From Lactarius indigo (taxonomy: Eukaryota > Basidiomycota > Agaricomycetes > Russulales > Russulaceae), in contig JAFKAC010000001.1 of NCBI GenBank assembly GCA_025766275.1, positions 1,984,001-2,048,000 of the forward strand: 64,000 nucleotides of DNA. The letters run 5' to 3'. Shown piece by piece: positions 22,396-36,874 of the stretch (the first letter of the stretch is position 1; each line of letters opens with the position of its first letter). Below the pieces are notes generated by a model. It was not told the origin of the DNA. It made no database searches and saw only the letters and a program-made list of their open reading frames with translations. A program made the position numbers and the translations under genes.

Positions 22396-24626
22396 CTACT
22401 GGGCGCGTTTAAACCACTGATTTAAGTTCGTTTGCCCCATTGCAGACACCATCTGCCTTATACCCTCCTTCTCGACCATGCATTTATACCGCATAAATTG
22501 CCTCATTGTACCTGCTGGAATTGGAGTAACAGCAGTAAAGACCTTACTGGCGATGAGTTGCTCAAAGGCCTAGGAAATGTCTTGCGCATCAAGATGTCGG
22601 CTTGTGAGAAAGCACTATAGTCGCGCACCGTCATCAGAACCTCCTTGTTGCAGCGCACCATGCCAATACTACTACCCCCGATTTGAACTGGCGCTGATTG
22701 TGATGTGCGAACCTGCTTCTGGAAGGAGTCGTGTAACATCTCGAATGTGATTGACTCATGTCCGGCAGTGTCAGCGTGGACCGATGCGATGAGAAGACAC
22801 GCAGCGGGATAGGATATATCTGAGAATGCGTCACATATCGTCAGGATCGGTCGGTAAATGAAACGTACCAGAAAGAAACGGGAAAGGCGCTGGAGACCTT
22901 TGAGATGCTATCGCGTCCGATAGCCGAGATGCATTTGGCAAAGGAGACGTCGGGGACAAATTTAGTACGAGGTCCATCTGAAAATAGGTAGATGTCAGAT
23001 AGAGCTTGTAAGCCGAAGCTGGAAGATGACGCGCCAGGATTCTGTTCAGGATCCGAACGTCCTTCGTTAAGTCATACGTATCCGAGAGGGCCGCCTGCAC
23101 AGAGCGGTCGTTGAGGAATTTTTCCACAGCGGTTGCCCACCAGAGCTCCCAGTCTTCGTTCGATGGACTAGGTTTGGCAGTGAGGGCGTTCCTCGCAATC
23201 GAAATCCAGTCATCCAACGTGCCAGGGCCAGCCGTACGCAGCATACGCCCAGAGAAACGACTCTTTACACGCTTCTCAAGTAAGTTAATGGTGTCCACCC
23301 GTGTCGTCACCCCGATGACCGCAATGCCCTTGCTGCCCTTGCCAGCGCGGCAACTCTGCGCAGTATCTAGGAGGCAGTAGAGCAACGCCTGGCGACCATG
23401 GATAGCGAAGAGATCGAATGCCTCTAGTATGAGTACGGTAGGTCGAGGAAGCGTCGGAAGAGCAGAGATCAAAGTCGGTAGGTAGGTAGGAGGCGGAAGA
23501 GGCAAGGTATGGTCAGAAGCATCAGCAGCACGCTGAGACTCGTCTTCCATGTCTGTCACTTCGATATCAAACGAACGTCCGGTCTGGGTGGAAAGCTGCC
23601 TCGCTATCTCACGCAGAGCCAGTCGGTCGTTATGCTGAACGTGCCCAGATAGCCGAATGACGATTGGCTGGGAAGAAAGGGAAGCAAGCGCCTCGTCCAA
23701 AAGCTGAACAGACGAAGCTGTCATTAAGTGGTGTCTGTTCCAGAAGCGTGGATACTGACACGAGATTTCCCACTTCCACGGGGACCGATGAGCAGACAGC
23801 TATTTCCTTCACCCCGCTCCAACGTCCCAGTGAAAAGTGCCTTTAGCTGCTCCAGTACGACAGCATTTGCAGTAGGTGCCCCGTTTTCATCTTCTTGATT
23901 GAAGACAGCAGTTTTCGGATCGTTTAGTGCGTGAAAGATAGAGCGTTTCTGCGCTTGCAGGCACCGAGGGGAGTATGCGTATCCCGGAATATTCTGGATA
24001 ATGCTTGATTGTGTACCTCGGGGAGCGGACTGTCCTAATAGTTTAGAAGGACTCATGCGATTGGCGGTAGTTTTTTTAAGGGATGTCGGGGATCGAGACG
24101 ACGACGGAGGGGCCCTTTGAGCCACCTTTGGCCGGGTAGGGGTTGGTGAAGAAGAGCCGGCCCCTGTCTTTGCTGGTAGACGTTTCGAAGGACGAGGTGC
24201 TGGTGATACTATCTCAACGTAAACACGAGGTAGCTGAGAGGGCTTCAACAAGGCCGTCTCTTGTCTCTTTTTCTTCCTATTAGGTGACAGCAGCAACTCG
24301 TCGTCAGACTTAGCGTCTTCCTGATCACTAGAAAAGTCTGCATGGGGAGTTTCAGAATGAACGACAAGAGGCGCCTTGGTCTGAGAGCGAGTAAGATGTT
24401 TCTCTCTTTCTTTTCTTGACGGGCTTGGCGAGGGAACAGACTTGGTGGAACGGTTGGGAGCGCGGCGTTGGACACTAGAGGTGGGTGGTTGTGAGGCATT
24501 CGGATCTTTTAGCTGGGATTCCCGGGATGGAGATGAAAGATTAGCAGCATTCGAGCGCGTGCGTCGTCTATTTGCATCAGGCTCATCGAGTGTTTGACTG
24601 GTGGACGCTTTACGTTTAGCGGGCAT
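22396..24626 (-). CDS. ORC4: Origin recognition complex subunit 4
   Basis: ORC4 is an AAA+ subunit of the origin recognition complex that loads MCM helicase. The first 200 residues are Ser/Pro/Lys/Arg-rich and disordered (MPAKRKASTSQTLDEP onward). The AAA+ domain has ERGEGNSCLLIGPRGSGKS (Walker A, near 23780), QLLDEALASL, and a Walker B strand PTVLILEAFDLFAIHG, where the usual acidic pair is E-x-x-D. The sensor region ITRVDTINLLEKRVKSRFSG-like block is present (VTTRVDTINLLEKRVKSRFS). The winged-helix end reads AFEQLIASKVFTAVTP and closes LNQWFKRAQ, TAG at 22398-22396. An intron of 48 nt at about 22833-22880 keeps the frame into YPAACLLIASVHADTAGHES. The listed upstream TTG is not used; ATG 24626 is. 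Confidence 0.9.
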
Positions 24627-24773
24627 GTCTACTGGCGAGTGCAAAGGCGTGTGTTGGGACGCGACAGTTATTCAGGAACGCGTGCGGTCACGTGCGTCAC
24701 AGGGTAATCGACGCCCATCATTCGCGACTTCACTGCCTCCTTACTCTCGCCCTCGGCCGTGCCACTAATTCGA

Positions 24774-25819
24774 ATGGGAATCACAGGGTTGTTGTCCTAT
24801 CAACGAGCCAAATGGCAATATGCTGATGGTACCTCAGGCTTGCACGATGGACAAATGCACCAACGAATGGTTTGAAACTTATTGATGACAACATACGACA
24901 AAACCACAATGTCCGCGTCTTTTTAGAATGCCTAAATGACCACTGAACCTGCAGTCTTGTCCTCAGGGTCAGCCTCGAGGCAGATGGCAATTGTCCGCTC
25001 GATCGTACCGCTCGACTTTGGGGTCCATCGGTGGTGCTGGACCACCCTTGGAGCGTTCGATGTGCTTGCTCACAATGAACGAGAACGTGTTTGTCTCGCT
25101 CGAGGACCCTTGCGCACCGACTCGGGCCGACCTAGCGTATCATGCGAGCCAGTCTCAAACTGCGATTGCCGAGCCGACCCACTACCGCAACACGTTTCTG
25201 ACCTTGAGTCCGCCCGGTGCCCTGGAGCAGCTCCTTTCTCTTCTCCGTGCTCGCTGGATATCCACGAAGCAGGCAGCTGGGAACGCGGCGCAATATAAAC
25301 AGACGGCCGCGCAGCTGAACTGTTGAAGGAAACGTGTACTCAATAGGGACCGATTGGATAGTCCGTGCGGGCAACGTCATATTAGCAGGTGGTGCGGTCA
25401 AGGGCATGTTACTCGAGGTAATTAAACGAGTGTCAGACTATGCGTGTATGCGTTACTCATGCGCGGTGTGTAGGCGGAGTATCTTCCGGTCCCGACGATG
25501 AGTTCCCAAGAGGGTGGCGGGTCTTCAGGCCTTCTTTCGAGTCTTCTGGTGTCCGTGCTCCCCAACTTGCCCGATGCAAAGACGGAGGCTGTGACAATTA
25601 GCGATGACCAATGGGAGGACGTGTTGTGGGACCGAGAGAGCGATGAACAGAATAAATCAGCGGCGGTGAAGCAAAAGTTAGGATCAGGAGATGAGCTGTT
25701 CAGTCTCACCTGAGGACGATGTTCCGAGACATTCGAAAGGGGACTGGGCTGGTGTTGATAGGGATCGTAGATCTGCCTACCTGATAATTGGTGCTTTACG
25801 GTCGGACGGACTAATTTAA
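24774..25819 (+). CDS. MED20: Mediator complex subunit 20
   Basis: MED20 is a Mediator head-module subunit that pairs with MED18 and contacts RNA polymerase II. The first coding exon is 14 nt (MGITG); after the 24788-24837 intron the protein continues LARWTNAPTNGLKLIDD. Then come GRWQLSARSYRSTLGSIGG, ENVFVSLEDPCAPTRAD, LTLSPPGALEQLLSLLRARW, YSIGTDWIVRAGNVILAGG and GMLLEAEYLPVPTM. The C-terminus is QWEDVLWDRESDEQ followed by GDWAGVDRDRRSAYLIIGAL. The last block needs a 49 nt intron whose acceptor ends in CTGAG. Between ARWIST and VEGNVYS (near 25313-25322) the frame shifts by +1 and a stop follows in the old frame. The only intron that would fix this (82 nt) removes conserved-looking residues. 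Confidence 0.85.
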
Positions 25820-25971
25820 TCGGTGTGCCGCCTCATAGCCTCACTCCCGATAGAGCGCCTTTATGAGCGGGTCTGCTCAAATTGCAAACTCGGCACGGCA
25901 CGTTTTCCTGGGTAGTTGACTTGACCCCTGCCCCAGGCACAAATCCCCTCCTCTCCTAGGCTTTTCCCTCC

Positions 25972-27312
25972 ATGGCCCCCAGCGCAGACACTACTCCCAG
26001 TCCTACAGACTTTGTTCCCCCTCCTTCCTACCAACTGTCCCAGGAACAGTTCGATCGGAAAACGTCCCATGCCATTCACCTTTCTTATTCTATACCGCAA
26101 CCGATCATTGATAAAGACGGTTGGCCGATATATGATGCAGCAGCGTTCGAAGCAGTTGCGAGAAGCTATGAACAGTCCCCACCCGGTTCGTCTTCCGCGG
26201 GAACCGGTGCCGACATGTCCAGGCACGGGGGTCAGGCTTCATTTGCGAGTCTCCCACCTTCAACCGATCCCATGAAGGTGCGATCCTCGTACTTGCCTTT
26301 CTTCGATTCTATCGCCTAGAAACTCACTCGTCGTTACAGGCCAGATCCTCCGAACGGCGTAGGCGTAATCACCACCCAGACCGCGATTTTCCCTCAGGGG
26401 ATCGCCTCGCGACGCCGCCTCCACCTTTCACTGCAACTGGTCCCTCTCTCGATGGCCCACCATTTGAAGAAGTTGTAACTCTATCCTACCCTGGACCAGG
26501 CCCGCAAACAGCTCCAACTCAACCCCGACCACCTTCACTCTCGCGGGTGACTCAGCCGATCGCGCCCTTACGATTACCTTCCCCGGGACCGGGACCATCC
26601 CCACGTTTTTCCGATCCCCAAACCCAAAACCAAGCCCCATCCAACCCTTACCATTCACAAAGACTGGCACCAGCGCCGCCAGATATCCCGTCTAGACTCA
26701 TTCCCGCTTCGACGATAACGCGTGTTGAGTTTGACCCCCAAATGGCGTATTCGCCAAACGGTCGCAACGGTAATCACTCAGCCGTCCAGGGAGGCGCTTC
26801 TGCGTTCTACAAGCAAGTTAACCCAAGTCGTCACTCGCTACGTGTTCTAAATACTTGTGTATAGTCACGCGGTCGCATCGCAGCTCTCAACGAGCCCTAC
26901 CATGACGACCTCACCACAGGCGGGATACCCTGATAGGTATGTTAGACACCCTGCTACGTTTTTAGGCTTGTCTTTGAGTGCATGCTGCCTTTTTTTTAGG
27001 GTGTCGTCACCGTATTCTACAGGCTATTCGGGGGATACGTATCGAAGACACCAAGTGACGTCGCCAGCATCACATTCGACGCCAACAACTGAGCCGCGGT
27101 ACGCCACTATTTCACACGGCCTCCGGTTCAGCGCTGCTGCGGCATTACAACCTGCCTCGCATATGGTTTCATCGACATCGCCCCCATCTGGTTCTGGGTA
27201 TCCGCGGCGAACGAGTGGACCTGTTCGAGGGCCACTGCCACCCGTACCTCAGGGGCGATGGGGGGGAAGTGAAGCACCACTTGTGCAAGATGTATATGGA
27301 GGGAACGGTTAA
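25972..27312 (+). CDS. Proline-rich disordered protein of unknown function
   Basis: I do not recognise a domain. The protein starts MAPSADTTPSPTDFVPPPSY and holds the ordered-looking segment FDRKTSHAIHLSYSIPQPI followed by DKDGWPIYDAAAFEAVARSY. Then it is dominated by Pro, Ser, Gly and Arg (GPPFEEVVTLSYPGPGP, PLRLPSPGPGPSPRF). It ends PLPPVPQGRWGGSEAPLV and a short Gly/Asn tail, TAA near 27312. Joining the last exons needs a GC-AG intron at 26813-26864 (donor GCAAGT); the nearby GT donor leads to an early stop. Proline-rich patches could bind SH3 or WW domains. The gene lies about 190 bp upstream of the NDR kinase on the same strand; whether they are linked in function is unknown. Confidence 0.6.
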
Positions 27313-27503
27313 ATACGATGATGAATTCTTGGCTTTGATGGGCAACGATACGAGTATGATCGAATGTGTTCTGTATATTGCCTGTATCTTACTACAGAGT
27401 TTACTAATCAACTCGCACTTTGCCGGAACGGCGACATCCCTCATCGTCCTGGTAGCTGGTAGAGTGACAACAGTAACCCTAGTCTTCCTCTCCCTCTCCC
27501 TCC

Positions 27504-29417
<1,914 letters not shown>

Positions 29418-29679
29418 ATTATTCATCATTGATCTGGCCCGCCCTGCAGCTGGTCTGCGGACAGTGGCCTGAGAGTACTGATTGTCGCTAGCCATACATA
29501 CTTTCTAGACACCATTATACCCGATTCCTCGTTGCTTGCAGGATTTACAGTTGAAGAGAATTAAATCAAAGGGTGAAATGAGTCGTACAATGTCAGCGTC
29601 TTCTAAGAGTACATTTGTGGATGCGTGAACACATTAGATCAAACTTCGCGACTGGTCCGGCGCCGGAATCACCAGTCCA

Positions 29680-32600
29680 TCAACTTCCCGTCCGTGGGAA
29701 TAGGGATGGCCGCATCTGTTGGGCATCAAAAGTCAAAAGGTGTATTCGCACTGCCTCCGGGAAACGCACCATTTCAACAAATATGGGAAGTAGCTCAGGT
29801 ATCTTCTTGAGTTCCGGAGGTTTCAGTCCCTCGGAGGCGGCCGCCTGCTTCTTCTTAGGCCGTGTAGGCGTCTGGGGCAAATTCTGGCCACTCGGGTACC
29901 GTTTCTGCGCCAGGGCTTCGTGGGGAAGGGGTGGCGGTGCCCGGCGGGACGAGGGTGCACGAGACGACGAAGATGGGGAAGATGGCTGAGGCGGTAGTGG
30001 CTTCGACCGCCTAGTAAGCGGGGCGGCGGATCGCGACTGCGTGACGGACAGTGGTAAAGGCGGGAGGGGAGGAGGGGTTTCTGCACTGTTCGGTAAAGTC
30101 GGACGCGCAGTGCCGAAAGTCATTGACCGGGATTTGCGTAGCGACTGCGATAGCTTGCGAAGGCGAGACCCCGAGGCCGAGGGGGTAGGTGATGCTACCG
30201 ACGGTGTGCATGAGGGTACTGCTGGCGCCTCAGGAGGAGGCGTGAGTGTCGGTTCTGATGGAGGTGACGAGGGAAACGGTTGCTGGGGTGGACAATGCGG
30301 CGGAGGGTCCTGCATGGACGGTGTTGATGGGGATACGCGTAGTCGAACAATAGGTGATGGACTTCTGCCGCTTTCCTCGGACGCAGTTTCGCTGTCGGAT
30401 TCATACTCGCCGCTTGACTCATAGCTGTCCTCTGATTCTTCTTCTTCAGCTGCCATGTCTTGTGCGTCCTCCCTCATGAAGTCACCGAAGCTGACATCGT
30501 GCATGAATCCGTTCACGACTTCCTGCGTGGTCGGGTCTTCCCCAGCAGCGTCTGCGCCCCTCCCAAATCGACGGCGGACCCTGCTCTCGTGTTGAACCTT
30601 CAGCTTGTAATGGTAGACCGCCACTTCGTCTATTTCTTTCATGATGGCCCTGTGTTCTTCCCCAGTATGTGGAAGGATAAATTCGAGGCTGATGGGTTCA
30701 CCGAGACCATTACGGACGACATCGAGAAAGCGCTCGGTCCAGCGCATAAGCCCGGAAAATAGACCTTCACCTTTGGAATGAACCTTGTGAACGAAATAAT
30801 AGAAGGACTGCTCGTGCCGCTGAATTAGGTCAATGAATATTTGAACGGTCTGCTGAGGATCTTCCTGGCTGACTGGCACAGAGGGGTTTCGTCAACAAAA
30901 CCGACGTATCAAAACTCCGAGACGACATACGCTCTTCGCTGGTCTCTACGGTCCGAATGAGGTCATTGACAAAATTCTGCAGATCGCCTATAGACTCCGC
31001 AATACTTGCAGCCCTGTAAACTTGCGCGAGAGGTGAGTAAAATATCGTTATGATATCTTTCATGAGATCCGCGGTGGTGCCCTATGTTCAAGAAAGCTTG
31101 TCGTGAGTTGACGGACACATAAACCGTCCCAACCTACCTCGAAAATCAGAGCTATGAGTTGTTTCTTATCCCGCAGCCGGGAATACAGTTTGGTTAAAAC
31201 AGACAAGTCCTCAAAAAGCCACGCGTCTTCATTTTGTGGGCCGTCGTCGTCATCCGAATCCGCCAGTGATTCACGAAATTTCAAGTATTCTCGGTGTTCT
31301 CTGTGTGACCGAACGACCCGTTGCACTTGCGCACGTGAGAGGGTTGGCTCCTCCCCCGAACGAAGGACCGCAGCGAGTACATGTATATTCTCCTCAGCTT
31401 GGATAATGTATTTAGTGCCAGTGTGTCGGTGACTAGGAACCACCTACCTGCGTCGTTTTTGTATATGGCCTGTATTTCTCTTGGCGCATACACAAACTGG
31501 CGGACCTTCTCGCAGATGACAGGGTCATCGACCTTATCCTTCACAGCCTCGATGTCTTCCTCGAGAGATTTTACTTCTTCATTAAGTGAACTCGTGAACA
31601 TACTACGCACTATTAACGATCTAGCTAGAGAGATGGCTAGTCCACGCACCGTTGGAGTAAACTTCGGCCACCGAACGGTTGCGCCAGGAAAAGGTCGAGA
31701 ATGCCTACGGCGGAAATTCCATTTGCCAGTACTTTAATAAGAAAACTGAGAGGACGCACTTCGTATCATAGCGACTGGGTTGCTAATTTTTAGCGCAGCC
31801 TTCAACATGAAGTACGGCATGAACCCATGTATGCGCTTCAATCCAGCGAATGATTCAGACGCGTCATCCGAAGCGATGAAGTGGTGGAAAACAGTCGACG
31901 CTAGTCTTTGAATAAACATAAGTAGGAAGTCGTCGCATTAGAGTAAATCACCAACGATATTCGTCCCCACTCAATGACGGCCTGGAACTCTGGCGGAAGG
32001 CTGCGCACGTTATCGGCTGTCTTTATGACCTCAAACATACGAGTCAGACCATCTGCAGAATTATTAGTCTTGTTCGTGGATACATCCAGGAGGGTATTTG
32101 ACCTTTGCCAAGGAGATCGCCCTTGACGCTTTTGACCAGACCACGTAGCGAATCAACTCGAGCAGAGATTTCCCTGGCGAACTGTTTGCGACCCTCGTCG
32201 CGGGTTTTGTCAGCCTCTTCGCGACGCCGAGAATCCTCCAGTTCCTCGTCGCTCAACGTGGTAGGGTCCGAAAGTAGAAACGACTTTATGACAGGAGACG
32301 ATGCAATGGTGATTGACGATAACAACGTATGAAGGTAAGCTCTCAACGTCAGCCGATTCTTCTCTCGGGCTAATCGGAGGGAAGGAGTAGCAGTGGGTGT
32401 AGGAGAAAGCGGGAGTGAATCGTTGCTGCCAGATTCAAGGCGGTCCGAGAAAGCTGAAGTGTTGCTGACCGTGGGGCTGAGAGGCGCTCGCGAACTACCA
32501 TAGGTACGATCTTTTGCTGGTGGCGGCCGGATATCCTCATCGGAATGTGCTTTGCGGAGCTGAGTTGGACGATGAGCCGGAAAGGGGAAATTGAGAACCA

Positions 32601-33393
32601 GGGAGCCCACCTCGTTGTATAACGTCCTGAAGTCGCCATACCGGCGTGAGACGTACACATCTTTGCAGTGGGAACGCCGAGTGCGAATGATAAACTCCTA
32701 TTATAGACACGTGCGATCAGAAAGGAGCGGGGTGCGTCGAGTACGAGAGCGCACCTCGTGGACCTTGCTCCTCACCCGCCCTCTGTCAACGACTGTTCTT
32801 ACACAGACCACGTTAACCTCGAAAACGTCCTTGTTCTTCATCAGCCTGTTACGACGCCTGCGGGCTATTGCTTCTAGCCTGTCCAAGTCTGACTGACTTA
32901 ATCGCACGGTCTCCTCTTTCTCAATGGTCTTTATAGCATAATTAAGGAATAAAGCAAAGCTGCGTTCAGCTTTGGCGACAAGTTTAGCTGTTCCGGCCGA
33001 ATCCGCCGGTTCGTCGTCGAGGGGGGAAGTAGAATAAAGTTCCCGCGAGAGTAGGGATGAAACGAATGGCTGGACTTTATCAGGAAAGAAGTTTTTAGGA
33101 GCGGAGACTAGGAAGGGAAATGTGAGGACGTATTGACGAAAGATATATCGCAAGAAGGGCAAGTCAATGACGGGGGAGCCCTTTGGTGGCGGAGAGAAGG
33201 GGGGGCCAAGATATGACAAAGTAGATATGTTCGGTCTGTCAGGGTTGGATGTGATGGCCTGGATTTCCCGAGAAAATTGGAGTTGAATGAGGGACTTCTT
33301 AAGATAATGTGCTCTTATGGGAGTGAGACTCTCGTTTTCATCAGAAGTGGGAGGAGGAGGGGGAGGGGATGGAGGAGCGATGACGGGCTCCAT
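29680..33393 (-). CDS. PXB-PX-DUF3818 protein (Lec1-like)
   Basis: Proteins with this order (PX-associated domain, PX, DUF3818) include yeast Lec1 and are thought to act at membrane contacts and lipid distribution. The N-terminus MEPVIAPPSPPPPPPTSDEN leads to the PXB block IRAHYLKKSLIQLQFSREIQ and FLRYIFRQYVLTFPFLVSAP. The PX domain starts DVFEVNVVCVRTVVDRGRV and continues KDVYVSRRYGDFRTLYNEVG, with the lipid-binding arginines of the RRYGDF motif. A long linker and DUF3818-type helices follow (ERFLDVVRNGLGEPISLEF). The C-terminus is acidic, then very Pro/Ser-rich, ending FDAQQMRPSLFPRTGS. Several introns lie between 30.9 and 32.1 kb and not every junction was resolved. Confidence 0.8.
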
Positions 33394-33494
33394 GCGCGCG
33401 CACGGAGAGAGCGAAGCGCATATAATCAATCAGTGAACAGGCACTGTTTATCGCATCGGAAGAGTCGGACCGGATGGCCCAGAGATCAATGCAG

Positions 33495-33848
33495 TCATGG
33501 TACATACACTCGCTCGCCCCCAAATGTTCTGCCGTTCTCATCTAAAAGCTTCTTCAATCGAACCGCAACCCTTCGTACACACTCTTTGCACTCGTCCAGA
33601 CCCCGCCAGTTACTGGTCACCATCCAGCATTCTGAGCACGCTTTTGATGCGGAATTCACCGTTTCCAGTTCCAGTTCTCCACGGGCATGTAGTGCCGTGA
33701 GGATATCTACCAACCGATTAAGCCCCGCACTCCACGTGTTTATCCCCTCGATGGGGTTCGTCGTTGTGTCGGATACTAGGTACGAGGACGAAAGTCCTAG
33801 ACAGTGCCGAAGCGCGCTTTGGTCGATTGTTGACGACCTTCGAGTCAT
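33495..33848 (-). CDS. Small CxxC-pair protein of unknown function
   Basis: A minus-strand frame of about 118 residues reads MTRRSSTIDQSALRHCLG, then NPIEGINTWSAGLNRLVDIL and ALHARGELELETVNSAS. It ends with two CxxC pairs, ACSECW and ECKECV, then RLKKLLDENGRTFGGERVYV, with TGA at 33497-33495. The CxxC pairs could bind one zinc. The predicted helices, sensible composition and conserved-looking end suggest a real gene, though an upstream exon may be missing because the N-terminus is short. I cannot name a family. Its stop is about 100 bp upstream of the PX gene start on the same strand. Confidence 0.55.
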   Translation of the reverse strand: MTRRSSTIDQSALRHCLGLSSSYLVSDTTTNPIEGINTWSAGLNRLVDILTALHARGELELETVNSASKACSECWMVTSNWRGLDECKECVRRVAVRLKKLLDENGRTFGGERVYVP

Positions 33849-36800
33849 CGCGTTCAACGCATCAAGTATATATGTCTCGTAGTTTGTCGGCGACCTTGGT
33901 TCTCCCTGTGGTGGCTAATTTCGTGTTTTTTACTTGTGACAAAAACCAACCATTTCGATTCTGGACCTGACTTACCTCCATAATAATAACCGTTGAACGA
34001 AATATGTTTGTTTGATACCGACCGTCCTGGTCTTGTTACTGTACAGGGTGAGTACAAAGTAAGGATCCCTATGAGGGTGTCTACTGCTGCCCGTGATTTT
34101 ATGGTCAAGTTATAGTTGTACGAATATCGTGACGTCTGTGCCGCGTTTCGATTCAAGCCCTTCATCGGATCGTGTCGAAGCTCGGTGGTGGGCGGAAGCT
34201 TGAGCCCTGCTCCTGTATGAAGCTATATGAAGGGGGCGTGGAGTACCTGGATGTGTGTATAGAGTGCTTGGCGCGCCGCAGCAAGAATAAGTGAGCGCGC
34301 GAATGTTGTGCCCGAGCGCCGAACGCGCGCTTTGGAAAGTGTAAATAATAGCCAGTGTCATCAGATCAGTGCGATGTGCGCCCGCATCTTGGCCCGAGGG
34401 ACTGGCTCTTGGCATTGCCACATTCGAAAGAACGTCCCACAGGTCTGACTCTTGCCTTTTCGTGTTAACCTGGATGAAGGGGGTGCGCCTCTTCTTTTAT
34501 GTAATATGCGATGGTTCGGTTCATTCTACACGAAGATCCTCGCAAAGCTTACTGAGACCGTGAGACTACCTATGGACATGCGACTGGGCCTACATAACTG
34601 GTTGCATTTCCGCGTGTTCACACGTTCATGGGCGATCAATCGTAGACGGCGATTCATCGTTCTCCTGTAAGTCATTCCCCTGACTCCCCGCGTTGTTTGC
34701 ACACCGTACTCTGGAGCGGCAAGTCAGTTGTCGACATCCCTTTCTTCCGATCACCCGATATATATTGTGACTACACGATCTTCTCACAAGTTTGGAGCAA
34801 TGGAGCGATGCGGAAGTAAAAAAAGAATGAAAAGGCTAACTTTCCCGGAGACCGATGAGGTGAACAACTGTTTCTACACTAGTGACCCCGTATATTAAAC
34901 TTTCCAAGTAATGGGTATTGTGGCACCCTTGTCAACGCGGTTAAAAAAATTGCACAGTTGGGTCTCCCGAGGTTTCTACTGTGATTTTTTATTATCTTCA
35001 TTTCGTGTGCAGGTGGACGTCCGAGAGATCTTTTCTGATCTGACTAGTCTCGAGTCGTGGTGGTGCTGCCCATGTTTTCGATCCCTGATGGTACGCCGAC
35101 CATGTTTCCGTGCTACTTAGCCCCATGCGACCTTCATGTCATTGGTTGATACACGAGCAGATGGCGTGGCACGCGGGGCACAAGGGTTCCTGAGTCAGAG
35201 CTCAACCACACGGATGGAAGCAACTATGTTTATCAGGAAGTGCAGGACGTAGAAAATGGAACAACTGTCAACCCCCCCCCCTGTGTTCGACTGCATCACA
35301 GAAGCTCCAGGAAAATTAGCCTGTACAATGGGAACCTTCCCAGCCCCACACTCCGACGCCGTGTGAGTTAGAGTGGTCCCAGAACGAGGGAAGCGAGTAC
35401 TGTTGGGGTTTGTTGTGAATATGGTGTGGAACATCATTCATAGCACAACGGTGACACGGGGTGTGCCTTTCTAGAAGCGACCTTCCCTTTATATTTTCAG
35501 GCTCACATCGATGTTGCAGTTGATTGCTGTAGGTCGGAGTGCGTATTTGGCCATTCTTCTGGTCTCTAGCTTCTCTCCTTGCCGTATCTGTCAAGCTAGG
35601 TTCTTCACCCCTTCTATCAACCGACGTGGCTGGCTCCTATATCGTTTCGTGTAGTGGCGCTTGCCTGTCTAGACTTTGCATTTTACGACCCCCTCCGAGC
35701 GGTAGTGTACCGATTTGCGGCGAGGAGTGCGGCGTTCTCTTAAGACAGCTCTAGCCCCATCAACAACCCTTTTCATAACCTTGCTCATGTCCACGATCAG
35801 TTGATGCAACGGCACTTGTCGTTAATGAAACATCCCCGAATACATGTGCGTGTTACCATGCCCCTTAGAGCGTGTGGTGTCCCAGTAGTGTCCCCCGTCC
35901 TCACATCCTTGAGGAACCAGTGCTGATTGCTGCTGGGCTCGCAAGGAGCTGCTTGTTGTCCCTAATTTTCCGATTAAGTCCTCATATTTTTATCCGTATG
36001 CGATGCTCGTTTCGGAACAGATGGTCACCACATGAAGGCCTCACGGTAGAGTACTGGCAGGGGGCCGAAGTACGTTTCGTTGATCGTATTTTTGTTGGCC
36101 GTGTTAAACTGTATTCAATGCCACAACCCGTAGTTATGGAACAAGTCTGACACGTGCTGTCTATGCGGTGATGGACGCTTTACGCCGGCAGCGTCCTAAC
36201 AAAACAGAATGGGAAGTGGCTGTCGTAGTGTTTGGCTGTATAAGTTGGATTCATCACCGGCTACCTTGGCAGGATAACCCGATTGGCTCCGGTTGTACTC
36301 TCTGCGAGAAGCGAGCTACACGACAGTGTTCCACGAACGAAGAAGCTATTCACGAGGCCGAGATAGAGCCCCGACACGCGTGCCGGCCAGTAGCGCCGTT
36401 ATGATAGGCCCGAAACGGCAAGTGATCTGGGTTACGAATTTAAGCTGGTGCCAGCCCGCTAAATCGTCATTATTAGCGTGTGAGCGTCTTACATGACACC
36501 CAGGCATACTGCCACGGGGGCATCAGGATTGTGGTACACGAAGAGAGGCTAGAGTATTGATCTGCACTGTTTACCATCTCACGGGACCGCGAAGTGCGAG
36601 GCTGCATCGTCTGAGTGATGCAATGTATGGGGGCACCAAGGACGATGGGAATTTTTGTAGCATCTACTGATACAATGGCAAGCCAGGGGCTACAGAATGC
36701 AAAAGCGATCAGCGTTGGGGCATAAACGATCCGGAGCGGAAGAGATGATAATCAGAGTAAATAATGATTCCGGAAAGACGATTTTCATCAAAGAAAATCT

Positions 36801-36874
36801 CGGTAGAGGGAGTCTTTTGATCATCTCAAGGAGGTGCAAGAAGAAGGCCCAAAAAGAGACCGATGAGACTTACC
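33849..36874. other. 3 kb stretch with no recognisable gene
   Basis: Frames here are short and none joins into a protein-like product by plausible splicing. I looked for transposase, reverse transcriptase, rRNA and tRNA-like patterns and saw none. The sequence includes a 10-C run at about 35272-35281 and a hairpin-capable GCATC...GATGC near 36604-36621. It may be a decayed element, long promoter or untranslated region. This is the largest gap in the window. Confidence 0.5.

Noticed and set aside
22833..22880. Frame break in ORC4
   Set aside because: A 48 nt GT-AG intron restores the frame into SDISYPAACLLIASVH.
25660..25710. Second frame break in MED20
   Set aside because: A 49 nt intron (donor GTGAAG, acceptor CTGAG) restores the frame into the conserved C-terminus, although the acceptor is weak.
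30041..30424. Gly-rich 127-codon plus-strand frame
   Set aside because: It is antisense to the Pro/Ser-rich C-terminus of the PX protein; Pro codons read as Gly on the other strand.
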